From contig BCGQ01000004.1 in the NCBI GenBank assembly GCA_001599355.1, forward strand, positions 875,249-939,248: 64,000 bases of DNA, written 5' to 3'. Of this stretch, positions 8,546 to 17,882 are shown one piece after another; the stretch's first letter is position 1, and every line of letters starts with the position of its first letter. Source of the stretch: Nakazawaea peltata (Eukaryota; Ascomycota; Pichiomycetes; Alaninales; Pachysolenaceae). Made by a program: the position numbers and the translations under genes. The notes under the pieces were generated by a model. The model had not been told where the DNA came from and ran no database searches. It saw only the letters and a program-made list of their open reading frames with translations.

Positions 8546-10567
8546 ATGTCGTGGTTCGGATCCTCATCCATCCCAATTGACGACAAAGTCGCCGAAGCCT
8601 CCTCAGAACTGATCCCAAATGGTGACATCGACCTTCTCAAACTGTTAGAAATCAGTGATATGATTAGGTCCAAACAGACCTCGGCTAAGGATGCCATGAG
8701 GTCATTGAAGAAGCGCTTCTTCGCCTTCTCGAAAAATCCAAATGTCCAGCATTCGGTTTTGAAGTTGGTCGATTTCTGTGTCAAGAATGGCGGTGTTCAT
8801 TTCGTCGTGGAAATCAGCTCAAAGGAGTTCTTAGATCCATTAGTGGCTTTATTGCATAATAAGTCGATCAATTCAGAGTTATCTACGTATATATTGGAGT
8901 TAATCCAGACCTGGTCTTTGCTTTTCAGTAAACGCCCGGAATTAGCATATATCACCACTGTTTATAACAAGCTTTCCAGTGAGAAATTCGAGTTCCCTTC
9001 TATTTATAATGCCGAGTTTAGTGACTCTTTTTTGGAGAGTAATGTTGCACCTGAATGGGTCGATTCCGATGCCTGTATGATTTGCTCTAATGCTTTTACA
9101 ATGATCAATAGAAAACATCATTGTAGATCATGTGGAGGGGTCTTTTGTGGTACTCATCTGTCTAATTATCTGCCACTTCCAGAATTTGGTATTACAATCC
9201 CTGTTAGATTATGTGACAATTGTTATGATGAATCTAAACACAAACATTCTCGTTCCACACATGGAAAGAAACATTCAAAGAAGAGTTCTAAGAGTGCAAA
9301 TATCCCTACAAATGATGAAGATGAAGATTTAAAAAGAGCTATTGAATTGTCATTGAAAGAAAGTGGTGTATCTGTGCCACCTTCTGGACCTTCTAATGTT
9401 CCTCAGCCTCTTGAACATGCTGGTGGTGATACACCTGTAGGAGAAGATGAAGATGAAGATATGAGAAGAGCAATTGAAGCTAGTTTAAGAGATTTGAAAG
9501 TTAGTGAACCAACTCAAGAAGAGGAGAATCCTTACTCTCAATTCATGCCAAGTGAGATGAAACTGTATCAACCTCCAAGTCAATCATATCCTCAAGTTCC
9601 TCAGACGCAACAAACTCCTACTCAAACACTGAGCCCTCAAGTTGGCTTGTCCAAACAAGAACAAGATGATATAAATCTCTTTGGAACTTTGATCGACCGT
9701 TATCAAACTGGAACTGTACAGAATAATGTTTATCAAGATGAACAAATTCAAACTTTGCATCAAAATGTCATGTCACTTCGACCAAAACTTAACAGAGAGA
9801 TTCAAGATTCGAGTAGTAAATACGACCAGTTCACTGAGATGCATTCTAAGATAGGTACGATTATGAGGTTATACGATGGAATTTTACAAGCGCATATGAA
9901 TTCTATGTACCAGCAGCAGCAGTATCAACCACCAGTTCAACAACAGTATCCACAACAGTATCCGCAACAGAATCCCTCGCAACAGTATCCACAGCAATAT
10001 GCTCCTCAGCAACCAACTGTGCCACAAAGTCAGTATCCAGTTCAACAAGGTCAGTATCCAACTCAGTATCCAGTTCAGCAACAGACTCAGTATCCGGCTC
10101 AATATCCAACACTGGACTCTGGTGCTCCAGCAACTCAAGTTTCCACACCACAATTAAGTCATCTGGCAGTATCTCAACCAGTATCTCAACTAGTATCTCA
10201 GCCGGTATCACCTGAACAAAATCCTTTGAAACCTGTTATTGATTCTCTGCCATCATTTGATATTCCATCTTATCCACCTGTTGAAAGTGAGCCACAATAT
10301 GAGTCGCAGGGAGAGCCAAAAGGTGAGCCACTGAGTCAACCGGAAACTCAACCAGAGGCTCAGCCTCAAACTCAGCCACAGAGTCAACAACCTCAATCAC
10401 CAGCTGTACCTTCTGCTCAATATCTGAGTCCAACTCAACTGGGTCCAACCCCACTGGGCCCATCCCTGCCCCTTCGATACGATTTCCCAGAAATTCCTCA
10501 ACTCCCCGAGTTCCCTTCTTCTCAACCTACTAAACTCCAAGAAGAAGCCCCATTAATAGATTTATAA
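8546..10567 (+). CDS. VPS27: ESCRT-0 subunit Vps27 (VHS-FYVE-UIM)
   Basis: 673 residues from the first in-frame ATG (MSWFGSSS). Domains in order: VHS (about 10-150); FYVE zinc finger (about 171-235) with the RKHHCRSCGG PI3P-binding signature and the full set of Cys; two ubiquitin-interacting motifs (DEDLKRAIELSLKESG and DEDMRRAIEASLRDLK); a helical Hse1-binding core (about 385-450); and a long Gln/Pro/Tyr-rich tail. The protein ends in a clathrin box, LIDL. Vps27 with Hse1 sorts ubiquitinated cargo on endosomes. The tail contains P-S-CTG-P at 10460-10471. With CUG as alanine this is PSAP, the classic ESCRT-I (Vps23) binding motif, which a standard translation hides. It converges with the MATE gene, with 22 bp between the stops. 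Confidence 0.96.
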   Translation: MSWFGSSSIPIDDKVAEASSELIPNGDIDLLKLLEISDMIRSKQTSAKDAMRSLKKRFFAFSKNPNVQHSVLKLVDFCVKNGGVHFVVEISSKEFLDPLVALLHNKSINSELSTYILELIQTWSLLFSKRPELAYITTVYNKLSSEKFEFPSIYNAEFSDSFLESNVAPEWVDSDACMICSNAFTMINRKHHCRSCGGVFCGTHLSNYLPLPEFGITIPVRLCDNCYDESKHKHSRSTHGKKHSKKSSKSANIPTNDEDEDLKRAIELSLKESGVSVPPSGPSNVPQPLEHAGGDTPVGEDEDEDMRRAIEASLRDLKVSEPTQEEENPYSQFMPSEMKLYQPPSQSYPQVPQTQQTPTQTLSPQVGLSKQEQDDINLFGTLIDRYQTGTVQNNVYQDEQIQTLHQNVMSLRPKLNREIQDSSSKYDQFTEMHSKIGTIMRLYDGILQAHMNSMYQQQQYQPPVQQQYPQQYPQQNPSQQYPQQYAPQQPTVPQSQYPVQQGQYPTQYPVQQQTQYPAQYPTLDSGAPATQVSTPQLSHLAVSQPVSQLVSQPVSPEQNPLKPVIDSLPSFDIPSYPPVESEPQYESQGEPKGEPLSQPETQPEAQPQTQPQSQQPQSPAVPSAQYLSPTQLGPTPLGPSLPLRYDFPEIPQLPEFPSSQPTKLQEEAPLIDL

Positions 10568-10589
10568 TATGTATTAAATATACAGTCAA

Positions 10590-12386
10590 TCAACTTATAT
10601 CCGTCCTTGAAGCCACCGGCGATAAAATATGCTCACTTGTAGGTCTATCTAAAAGCAGTGCCTTCCTACTCAGCTCTATAATCAGATCCCAATCCGAGTT
10701 CATTACAAAGAATCCTTGTAAAACACTGGTGAAGAACAAGGCAATAACCATCCCAATCCACAAGCCGTACAATTCGTAACCCAAATTGAAACCAAGAACA
10801 AACCCAACTGGTAACAGAAGACAATAATAAGAGAAGAGGTTCAAATAACCCCCAATTTTTTGTCTTCCTTGGCCTCTGAGCAGTCCAGCAGTGATACAAT
10901 TCAAACAGTCATTGATTTGATATACAGCTCCAATGATAAGAACCTTGCCTGCTAAATCGATGACGTCGTCTTCAGACGAGAACAACAGGGCAATTCTGTA
11001 TCTGAAGGTCATGATGACAGTCGCATTGAATAATCCCATCACTACAGAACATAACAGGGCAGTTTTGGTAGCCGTTACAGCAGATGATTTGGAAGCAGAA
11101 CCAATATACCATGCGATTCTTGTAGAAGAAGCAATCCCAACGGCAAATGGAATCTGATAAAGTAAGACACATGTTGTTGAAACCACAGATTGCAGCAGTA
11201 AGGTGATAGTTCCGAACTTTGAGGCAGCAAATGTGATAATTTCAAAGGCAAGCCATTCCAGTTCTACCATTAATACACCTGGTAATGCTAAATCTAACAT
11301 GACAGACCAATTTCTGAACAGATCACGACCAAAACCACACCAACATTGATGACCATTAATGAAATAAATATACAGAATCAAGATGAGAGCCATAATCCAA
11401 TTGGTGATAGAGACGGCAATAGGAGCTCCGACGAAACCTAACCCAAATCTCTTGTCCCATACAAGGAAATAATTCAAGAATATGTTCAATGGAGCACATA
11501 AAATCAATACATAAGTGGACAGTTCGAAGATCCCCTGCAGTTGTAAGAAATGTTTACCATCTTCAAAGACAATGAAGGCAGGGAGACCAATAAATAACAC
11601 CTTCAAATAGCTGGAGGCCAAACGAGCCAACTCCAGTTCTCCAACTAAGAATAACAAGATGGACTCTGAAAACACCACCCATACGAGACCAATTGGAATC
11701 AATAATAAAAGTAAGAAGAAAGTACATCTAAGGAAATGAACTCCCACCATACGCAAATCACCACGACCATACGATTGAGGACATAAAGTATCCAACAGGG
11801 TTGCAGAGCCTTGAATTAACAGGTATGCAGACACATTCAGAGTCATCGACAGTAAAGATACGGCAGCTAATTCTGTGCTTCCCAACTGACCCACACTGAA
11901 AACTGAAGCAACAGTTAATGAGTATTGTAAGAGGAAAGTTATGACCAATGGGACACTATATTGGATCAATTTCTTTGTCTCAGCTTTATAAGTGGTTTCG
12001 AAATGTTCATTATCCAGCAGTCCCGGTTTCTTGTTATTACTGGTGAATGAATTACGACGACTTGCAATAAATGACAGGATCTCTCCCTCCGTTATAATGG
12101 CACCATAAGTTGGAGGAATCAGAGGGACTGTGGCCGACGAGTTGGTAGGGTACAATTGAGGTGAAAATGGAACTCCCTCCTCAATAGCCGAGTCATTCAT
12201 ACGACTATGTAACAGTTGAGTCTCCTCATGAGATTCCATTGATGAACGTCGATGAGACGAATATGATCTTAATAACTGAGTGGCATTTTCACTATGATCG
12301 AAGATAGATGATCTTCTAGCAGTAGTTGGAGATGACGAAAGCAACAGCTGATACAGCTGTGCCTGCTCTTCCTCGTCGACTCTCAT
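10590..12386 (-). CDS. ERC1: MATE-family transporter, Erc1/YDR338C type
   Basis: 598 residues from the ATG at 12386. A farther in-frame ATG at 12512 would add 42 residues, but it overlaps a CACGTG element and does not resemble the family. The N-terminal ~130 residues are Ser-rich and cytosolic. They are followed by twelve predicted membrane helices in two MATE repeats, with family signatures TELAAVSL, ATLLDTLCPQSYGRGD, FLQ-x-QGIFE and GLLRGQGRQKIGG. MATE proteins are H+ or Na+ coupled exporters of organic cations; S. cerevisiae Erc1 gives ethionine resistance. CTG codons in SL-CTG-SMT and LQ-CTG-QG align with alanine in YDR338C. Either of the two yeast MATE paralogues could be the closest relative, so the symbol is tentative. 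Confidence 0.8.
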   Translation of the reverse strand: MRVDEEEQAQLYQLLLSSSPTTARRSSIFDHSENATQLLRSYSSHRRSSMESHEETQLLHSRMNDSAIEEGVPFSPQLYPTNSSATVPLIPPTYGAIITEGEILSFIASRRNSFTSNNKKPGLLDNEHFETTYKAETKKLIQYSVPLVITFLLQYSLTVASVFSVGQLGSTELAAVSLLSMTLNVSAYLLIQGSATLLDTLCPQSYGRGDLRMVGVHFLRCTFFLLLLLIPIGLVWVVFSESILLFLVGELELARLASSYLKVLFIGLPAFIVFEDGKHFLQLQGIFELSTYVLILCAPLNIFLNYFLVWDKRFGLGFVGAPIAVSITNWIMALILILYIYFINGHQCWCGFGRDLFRNWSVMLDLALPGVLMVELEWLAFEIITFAASKFGTITLLLQSVVSTTCVLLYQIPFAVGIASSTRIAWYIGSASKSSAVTATKTALLCSVVMGLFNATVIMTFRYRIALLFSSEDDVIDLAGKVLIIGAVYQINDCLNCITAGLLRGQGRQKIGGYLNLFSYYCLLLPVGFVLGFNLGYELYGLWIGMVIALFFTSVLQGFFVMNSDWDLIIELSRKALLLDRPTSEHILSPVASRTDIS

Positions 12387-12512
12387 CTTTAATCTACAAC
12401 CTCCCCAACATTTCAACCCTTCAAAGTGACTTTTTAATACACCGCGCGTGGGAGGATCGAAAAGGCTGCGGAAGCAACCGAGCGATAAGCGAAAAAATTT
12501 GGACGTTATCAT

Positions 12513-12518
12513 CACGTG
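12513..12518. promoter_or_regulatory. CACGTG element upstream of the MATE gene
   Basis: TCACGTGAC at about 12512-12520 lies 127 bp upstream of the preferred MATE start and just after the RAD14 stop (12540, same strand). It fits a Cbf1/Pho4/Tye7-type bHLH site. Cbf1 regulates sulfur amino-acid genes in yeasts, which would suit an Erc1-like transporter; that link is inference. Confidence 0.4.
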
Positions 12519-12539
12519 ACTTATACAAGGAGGGATCGA

Positions 12540-13615
12540 TCAGATCATGAATTGCTCGATCTCCATTCCACAATCTATACAACGTTTTTTGACCATCCCG
12601 TCGTCCAGTCCTGGAATCTGAACCGGAGCAGACCATTTATGTTCATGTTGATCATCTAATCCTTTACGTAATTTCCTAGTATATTCTTCGGCTCTTGTTC
12701 TTTTCCTCATCTCTTTAAGCTTAGTTTCGAATTTTTTATCACGACGTTTAACTCTCATCTCTTCTCTACGTTGCCATTCTTTGTCGAGACCTTCTTCGCC
12801 ACCCCATTTCTTGAACAGAAACTCTTCTACTTGGTACCTTAGGAACAACTGCATACGCGAATATGTACCCGAATAAGGGTTGGGTTTCTCTAGACGCTTT
12901 AAAAGCTTAGTGTCCCGAAGCTCGGGATCTGTAAGGAAGTAATCTTCTCGACATTCAGTCTTGGTAAGAAGTGAGTATTTCTCTGGTTTCTCTTCTTTAC
13001 ATCTTTTACATACTCGGCATCCAAATATAGTGAGTAATTGAACGTCTACATCGATAGAATTACACTCAAAACACTTGGGCATCTGAGAAATATCCAGAGG
13101 AGGAAGAGGATCAGAGATGAGTTTCTTCTTCTGTTCCTCTTTCCACTCTTCTAATGACATACTGGCTTTATCCTTGAGATTGGGATCATCGCTAATGAAC
13201 CCTCCAAGTGTATCTTTCATCGTAGAAAAGTCATAATCGATGTAATCTGATTTCCTTAACGATGGTGGCGTGTATTGATTGCCTCTATTTTGACCTTGGG
13301 TAGCTTTCTCTATACTGAACCCATTTCGTACCTTATTAGATGAAGCGTCACGAAGATTCTGTCTTAAATCACGTTGTCTTTCCAACAGTTTCAGTCTATT
13401 TCTTGCAATCAGTGCCTTTTGCTCCGCTGTGAGCTGTATTTGAGGTCTATTGCTTTGTTCACGACCTGGGTTATTGTCGCCACCCCCAGCTCCTGCTCTT
13501 TTGAGTCTTTCTAGAGCTCTTTTTCTGTTGGCTTCCTGTAACCGTGTTAGTATACGCATTGTCTGCGGGATTTGCGCGGTCTACTTACAATTCGACGCTG
13601 TACTTCGTCACTCAT
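12540..13615 (-). CDS. RAD14: Nucleotide-excision-repair damage-recognition protein Rad14 (XPA), one intron
   Basis: Two exons: 13615-13589 (nine codons, MSDEVQRRI) and 13535-12540, giving 340 residues. After splicing the N-terminus reads RRI-EANRKRALERLKRAG, matching LEANRKLAIERLRKRG of S. cerevisiae. This both proves the intron and sets the start. The XPA zinc finger is C-x2-C-x17-C-x2-C (CFEC...CKRC). It is followed by the near-invariant blocks LLTKTECREDYFLTDPEL, RLEKPNPYSGTYSRMQLF and FKKWGGEEGLDKEWQRREE. Rad14 binds damaged DNA and RPA and scaffolds TFIIH and Rad1-Rad10 in the nucleus. The C-terminus adds a second Cys pair (CIDCG). The gene precedes the MATE gene on the same strand. Confidence 0.95.
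13536..13588 (-). other. RAD14 intron (53 nt)
   Basis: On the minus strand it has a GTAAGT donor at 13588-13583, TACTAAC branch site at 13552-13546 and acceptor TTACAG ending at 13536. The branch A lies 11 nt from the acceptor. It is phase 0. Removing it restores the conserved Rad14 N-terminus. Confidence 0.93.
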
Positions 13616-13880
13616 TGGCTCTTGTCTAAGGGGATTAGATGAATATGAGAATTTTTTCGAGATGAGCTTGCTTTAAATAAAAGATGAGCTGTGGAGGGGG
13701 AGGGGGATGGGGAGGAACTGAAGTAAGATAACTGAGGGGGGACAATAAGGGGACAACAAGGGGTCCGCATAGGGGCAACTAAGAGAATACAAGACAAGAA
13801 TACACAACCTACATCAATTTTATAATAATATCGAATAAGAATATTACACATTCTACTTGTCTGTACGCAACCAGTGCGAT

Positions 13881-14900
13881 TTAAAATGCATCCATCGTAT
13901 AGTCATGTTCAATACCAGGGGTAACACTAGAGATGAATTTCAAGAATATGATAAGGTATTGATCGACTCTGATAACTGGCAGAGAATCACCTTCATTTGT
14001 ATCTGGCAGTTGAGTAACATTTTCCCATTCTTCATCGTCTTCCTCACCATCACCTTTCAGTTCGGAATCGGCGATTCCTAATTTGGAGATACCCTCTGTG
14101 ATAGTATGCAGTTTCTGCTGTTGCTCCTGTTTACGTCTCTGCGCAATAGCAGCTCTATTCATCAATACTTTCATAACAGTAGCATGTTTACAAGGATGGA
14201 TCGATACCGATGTGGTATTAGATAAGAATGGCAGTTTCTCAATAGTTACAGTCTTATGACGATAATCTGGAACAATATCCTCAAACATAGCAGATGGAGA
14301 CAATGGAGTACCATTCGAATTGAAACCAACCAAATACATCTTTGGTACTCTATATGACGTGGAATAAGTGATGTATAAATCGTAAGATCTCTTATTAATG
14401 TTTCTGTCCTTTGGTGTAGCGGAAGAAGTTTTAACTGGATCATCACCTTCAGCAGTATCATCAATCAAATCATCAATATCCTCATACTCTTCCTCTTCTT
14501 CCGAACTTATTTCTTTCACCGAAGATGCTAATCTCTCCAGTCTTTCGACGGTGGCGGCCAGTCTGTTTGTGGCGGTAGCAGGGGTAGTCCAACCTTCCTC
14601 ATCCTCAGCATCTTCATCCACATACTCGGCAGCAGCTCCAGCCTCCAGCTCATAATACGACTCTGCACGAATATACGATGGAACATGTCTGGTTACCAAT
14701 ACTTGTTTGTCGTCAGGAAGAAAGTCACGCTTCTTATGAGCAGGCGCTGGCGCCCATTGCCAGGTGGGGAATTTGTACACTAAATAATCACCAGCTTGTA
14801 TAAATTCTTCAGGTGTAATTTCACCAGTTTCTCTGAAAGTGGATTTGTGAGAAACCGGAGTCAAGTACTCCCTCCAAGAGCTGAAAGTAGATCTAATCAT
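13881..14900 (-). CDS. ATG3: Autophagy E2-like enzyme Atg3
   Basis: 339 residues. The start is the ATG giving MIRSTFSSWREYLTPVSHKS, as in other fungi. Signatures include TPEEFIQAGDYLVYKFPTWQW near the N-terminus, an acidic flexible insert (about 95-160), YDLYITYSTSYRVPKMYL, and the catalytic HPCKHA motif with Cys237 (S. cerevisiae Cys234). The C-terminus is LKFISSVTPGIEHDYTMDAF. Atg3 receives Atg8 from Atg7 and transfers it to phosphatidylethanolamine for autophagosome growth. It is divergent from LRO1, an arrangement shared with S. cerevisiae (YNR007C-YNR008W as I recall). Confidence 0.96.
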   Translation of the reverse strand: MIRSTFSSWREYLTPVSHKSTFRETGEITPEEFIQAGDYLVYKFPTWQWAPAPAHKKRDFLPDDKQVLVTRHVPSYIRAESYYELEAGAAAEYVDEDAEDEEGWTTPATATNRLAATVERLERLASSVKEISSEEEEEYEDIDDLIDDTAEGDDPVKTSSATPKDRNINKRSYDLYITYSTSYRVPKMYLVGFNSNGTPLSPSAMFEDIVPDYRHKTVTIEKLPFLSNTTSVSIHPCKHATVMKVLMNRAAIAQRRKQEQQQKLHTITEGISKLGIADSELKGDGEEDDEEWENVTQLPDTNEGDSLPVIRVDQYLIIFLKFISSVTPGIEHDYTMDAF

Positions 14901-15510
14901 ATCTGTCAATATGAGGAACAGTATAATTAAAGGAGAGATTAGGAATTATTTTTGTGTGGATTGCGCGATGAAGCACATGCCTAAAAGAGCGAATGGCGAT
15001 GAGTAGTTTAGGGAGGGAGAGAAAATAACGAGCAGAGAAGGGAAGCAGAGGAAAAATAGAAAAATAGGAATTGCATAGCGAGAAACGCTAAGAGGAAGAG
15101 AAAAAGAAGAGAAAAAGAAGAGGAAGAGGAAAAACTACCACTAAATCGTAAAAGGCTCCGATTAATTGTTAATCCGAAGGTTCGACGGTCAGTAACTAAC
15201 CTCCTGTTGTGGCATCTTCAAATTCTTCACCTCATATGTCTGTACTTCCCACTCCATCTCCATCTCCTGCTTCTTGCTCCCTCTCAAGTAATTTCTTCCC
15301 CTCCCCTCCCATCCAATCATAAACCGCCGATCTTCTACCCGAGCTTCCGTTTCCGCTTGGAATTTCTTCTCCTAATAAACCTGCCGCATCTCTGCAGCTT
15401 TCAAAACCAGGAAAATCACAATCTGCAGAATTTCACTATTTATAACGGGTGCCCATCCGGTTTCGATTCATAGCAATCCATCTTGATTAAACAAACGATT
15501 TGTCGGCGGA
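14901..15510. promoter_or_regulatory. ATG3-LRO1 divergent promoter with a long purine tract
   Basis: A 610-bp bidirectional promoter. Positions about 15001-15136 are almost purely A/G on the + strand (runs such as AAAAAGAAGAGGAAGAGG). This is followed by a C/T-rich stretch up to the LRO1 start. Such tracts disfavour nucleosomes and could act as a GAGA/poly(dA:dT)-type element for both genes. No coding sequence is supported. Confidence 0.45.
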
Positions 15511-17484
15511 ATGTCGGTTAAACATAGAAAAAACGCGAAAGTGGTCGAGACCGAACCTTCAGAAGGTTCTGCAATCACTTCTTCTTCAAAAACTTCGAAA
15601 GCCAGTGAAGTCATCGACACATTAGAGACTAAAGTTATAGAATTAGAACTGGAAACCCACTCAGATGACAAACACAAGAAAGAGAAGCACCTGAAGGCTG
15701 ATAAGAAATCATTCTGGAAATCTAGACGGTTAGTATTCATTATTGGTGCTGCCTTTGGTTTGGTTATTGCCGTTTACGCTGGTATAAGTCATTCGCAAAA
15801 CGACTTATTCCAGGACTTTGACTTCGATTCCTTGGTTACTTTTGACTTTGATACTGTTTCCAATTACTTTGAGGATTGGAAACTTCCTTCCAATTTACAA
15901 GGTTTGATTCAAAATGCTGCCCAAGGTGAACGTTTAAGAGATCCTACCGAGTCTTTCGCCGTAGGTAAATACTTGAAAGAAGAACAAAACATCACCGTCA
16001 AGTATCCTGTAATTATGGTTCCTGGTGTTATTAGTACTGGTTTAGAGTCTTGGTCGTTAGAAGGTACCGACGATTGCCCATCGGAACCTCATTTCAGAAA
16101 GAGATTGTGGGGTTCTTTCTATATGATGAGAACCATGGTCTTAGATAAGGCATGTTGGTTGAAACATGTCATGTTAGACCCGGCTACCGGATTGGACCCT
16201 CCTGGAATTCAATTGAGGGCCCTGCAAGGTTTTGAGCTGCTGGATTTCTTCATGGCAGGTTACTGGATCTGGAACAAAATCTTACAGAACTTGGCTGTCA
16301 TCGGTTACAATCCTAACAACATGTTGAGTGCTTCTTATGATTGGAGATTGTCTTATTTAGATTTAGAACGTAGAGATGCGTATTTCAGTAAATTAAAGTT
16401 CCAGATTGAACTCACTAAACAACAAACCGGCGAGAAGAGTGTTCTCTTTGGTCATTCTATGGGGTCTCAAGTTATCTATTACTTCATGAAATGGGTAGAA
16501 GCTGAGGGAGAACATTACGGTAATGGTGGACCAAGCTGGGTCAACGATCATATTGCTCTGTTTGTAGATATTTCAGGATCCATGTTAGGTACTCCTAAAC
16601 TGATTCCTCTGTTGTTGTCTGGAGAGATGAAGGACACTGTCCAATTGAATCTGCTTCTGATTCAAGGTTTAGAGAAGTTCTTCTCTCGTAGAGAAAGAGT
16701 CGATATGTTGAGAAGTTTCGGAGGTATTGCCAGTATGATTCCAAAAGGTGGAGATTTATTATGGGGAGATTTCTCTGGTGCTCCAGATGATAATATACAA
16801 AACACCACTAACTACGACAACCAAACTTATGGTAAATTCATCAGATTCGACAACAAGGTTGGAACATTCTCCTCCAAAGATCTTACCGTTGCCGAATCGA
16901 TCAATTTCTTATTAGATCAATCTGAGCCTTGGTTCAAAGATAGAACTTTGGAGCATTATTCGTTTGGTATTACCACCGATCCCGAACAGTTAGCTTTAAA
17001 TAATCATGACCACAACAAATGGGTCAACCCATTGGAAGCAGCTTTACCTAACCTGCCAGATTTAAAGATATATTGTTTCTACGGTATTGGAAACCCAACA
17101 GAAAGAGCTTATCACTACAGAGAGGAAGTGGACAAAGAGATCACGAAATTGAACGTGACTATCCAGTCACAAGGAGAACAACCAGTCTTATTATCAGATG
17201 GAGATGGAACAGTATCCTTAATGACGCACGCCATGTGTCATAAATGGAAAGAAGAAGGAACCGTCTACAACCCTGGAGGTGCCCAAGTCAAAGTAGTGGA
17301 AATCAAACATGAGCCTGATAGATTCGATATTAGAGGTGGGCTGAAGACAGCAGAACATGTCGATATTTTAGGATCACTGGAGTTAAACGAATTGCTCTTA
17401 AAAGTCAGTGCAGGTCATGGTGATGATATCGAAGAAAGAATCATCAGTGGTTTGGATGACATAGTTAAGAACCTCAATTTCTAA
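15511..17484 (+). CDS. LRO1: Phospholipid:diacylglycerol acyltransferase Lro1
   Basis: 657 residues against 661 in S. cerevisiae. A basic, acidic-flanked cytosolic N-terminus precedes one transmembrane helix (about 72-92), and a large ER-luminal alpha/beta hydrolase of the LCAT family follows. The lid/oxyanion region has VPGVISTGLESW. The nucleophile elbow is GHSMGS (Ser316), the acid lies in DGDGTVS (Asp565) and the His in AEHVD (His616). The enzyme moves an acyl chain from phospholipid to diacylglycerol to make triacylglycerol for lipid droplets. CTG codons at 16222, 16600, 16609, 17341 and 17377 all align with alanine in S. cerevisiae Lro1 (for example RA-A-QGFE, PK-A-VP-A-LISGE, GS-A-ELN), which is key evidence for CUG-Ala decoding. 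Confidence 0.97.
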   Translation: MSVKHRKNAKVVETEPSEGSAITSSSKTSKASEVIDTLETKVIELELETHSDDKHKKEKHLKADKKSFWKSRRLVFIIGAAFGLVIAVYAGISHSQNDLFQDFDFDSLVTFDFDTVSNYFEDWKLPSNLQGLIQNAAQGERLRDPTESFAVGKYLKEEQNITVKYPVIMVPGVISTGLESWSLEGTDDCPSEPHFRKRLWGSFYMMRTMVLDKACWLKHVMLDPATGLDPPGIQLRALQGFELLDFFMAGYWIWNKILQNLAVIGYNPNNMLSASYDWRLSYLDLERRDAYFSKLKFQIELTKQQTGEKSVLFGHSMGSQVIYYFMKWVEAEGEHYGNGGPSWVNDHIALFVDISGSMLGTPKLIPLLLSGEMKDTVQLNLLLIQGLEKFFSRRERVDMLRSFGGIASMIPKGGDLLWGDFSGAPDDNIQNTTNYDNQTYGKFIRFDNKVGTFSSKDLTVAESINFLLDQSEPWFKDRTLEHYSFGITTDPEQLALNNHDHNKWVNPLEAALPNLPDLKIYCFYGIGNPTERAYHYREEVDKEITKLNVTIQSQGEQPVLLSDGDGTVSLMTHAMCHKWKEEGTVYNPGGAQVKVVEIKHEPDRFDIRGGLKTAEHVDILGSLELNELLLKVSAGHGDDIEERIISGLDDIVKNLNF

Positions 17485-17882
17485 TAAATTTCGCTTCCCC
17501 CCGTGTAAATCAGATACCCGTCCTATGTATTTTTCAGGCCCGGTGCGCTTTTCGCGTATGCGCGCATCGCGCTCCTTCCCAAAACAGAAAAACGTAAACA
17601 TCCCAGGGCGCGTATCTCCTCGCTAAGTGTTTTGATTTTCACTAAAACAGAAGGCCCTTTGCTTTGTTAGGCATGCAGATTAGAGCGTGTAAATGACGCC
17701 TGATCTTGTTTACATATTGGGGAGCATCTTGGGTCTAGCGAGGGATCTGACTAGGAAACAACAAAACAAAACTCACAAAGTTACCAATTTTGCAATCACA
17801 GTATATTAGACTATAGATCAGCTAGTGTTTTGGGTACCCAAGTTTGTCTCAATCATCATCATCACCATTTCCATTACCCCAA
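17485..17882. promoter_or_regulatory. LRO1 3' region and NRM1 promoter with an SCB/MCB element
   Basis: A 398-bp spacer. ACGCGAAAA reads on the minus strand at 17549-17557 (TTTTCGCGT on +), about 325 bp upstream of the first ATG. It contains a perfect SCB (CGCGAAA) fused to an MCB core (ACGCG). GCGCGTA near 17610 is a second partial MCB. S. cerevisiae NRM1 is itself an MBF target, so this fits feedback control. The neighbouring CGCGCTCCTTCC string also occurs in the cyclin upstream region near 4660. Confidence 0.5.

Noticed and set aside
9884-10211. Two long minus-strand frames opposite VPS27
   Set aside because: They are complements of the Gln/Pro/Tyr repeat tail (monotonous L/I/W or V/D/E composition), with no independent coding features.
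12387-12512. N-terminal 42-residue extension of the MATE transporter from the ATG at 12512
   Set aside because: The extension overlaps a CACGTG element, adds Cys/Trp/Phe-rich sequence unlike the Ser-rich MATE N-termini, and starts only 28 bp after RAD14; the ATG at 12386 fits better, though not proven.
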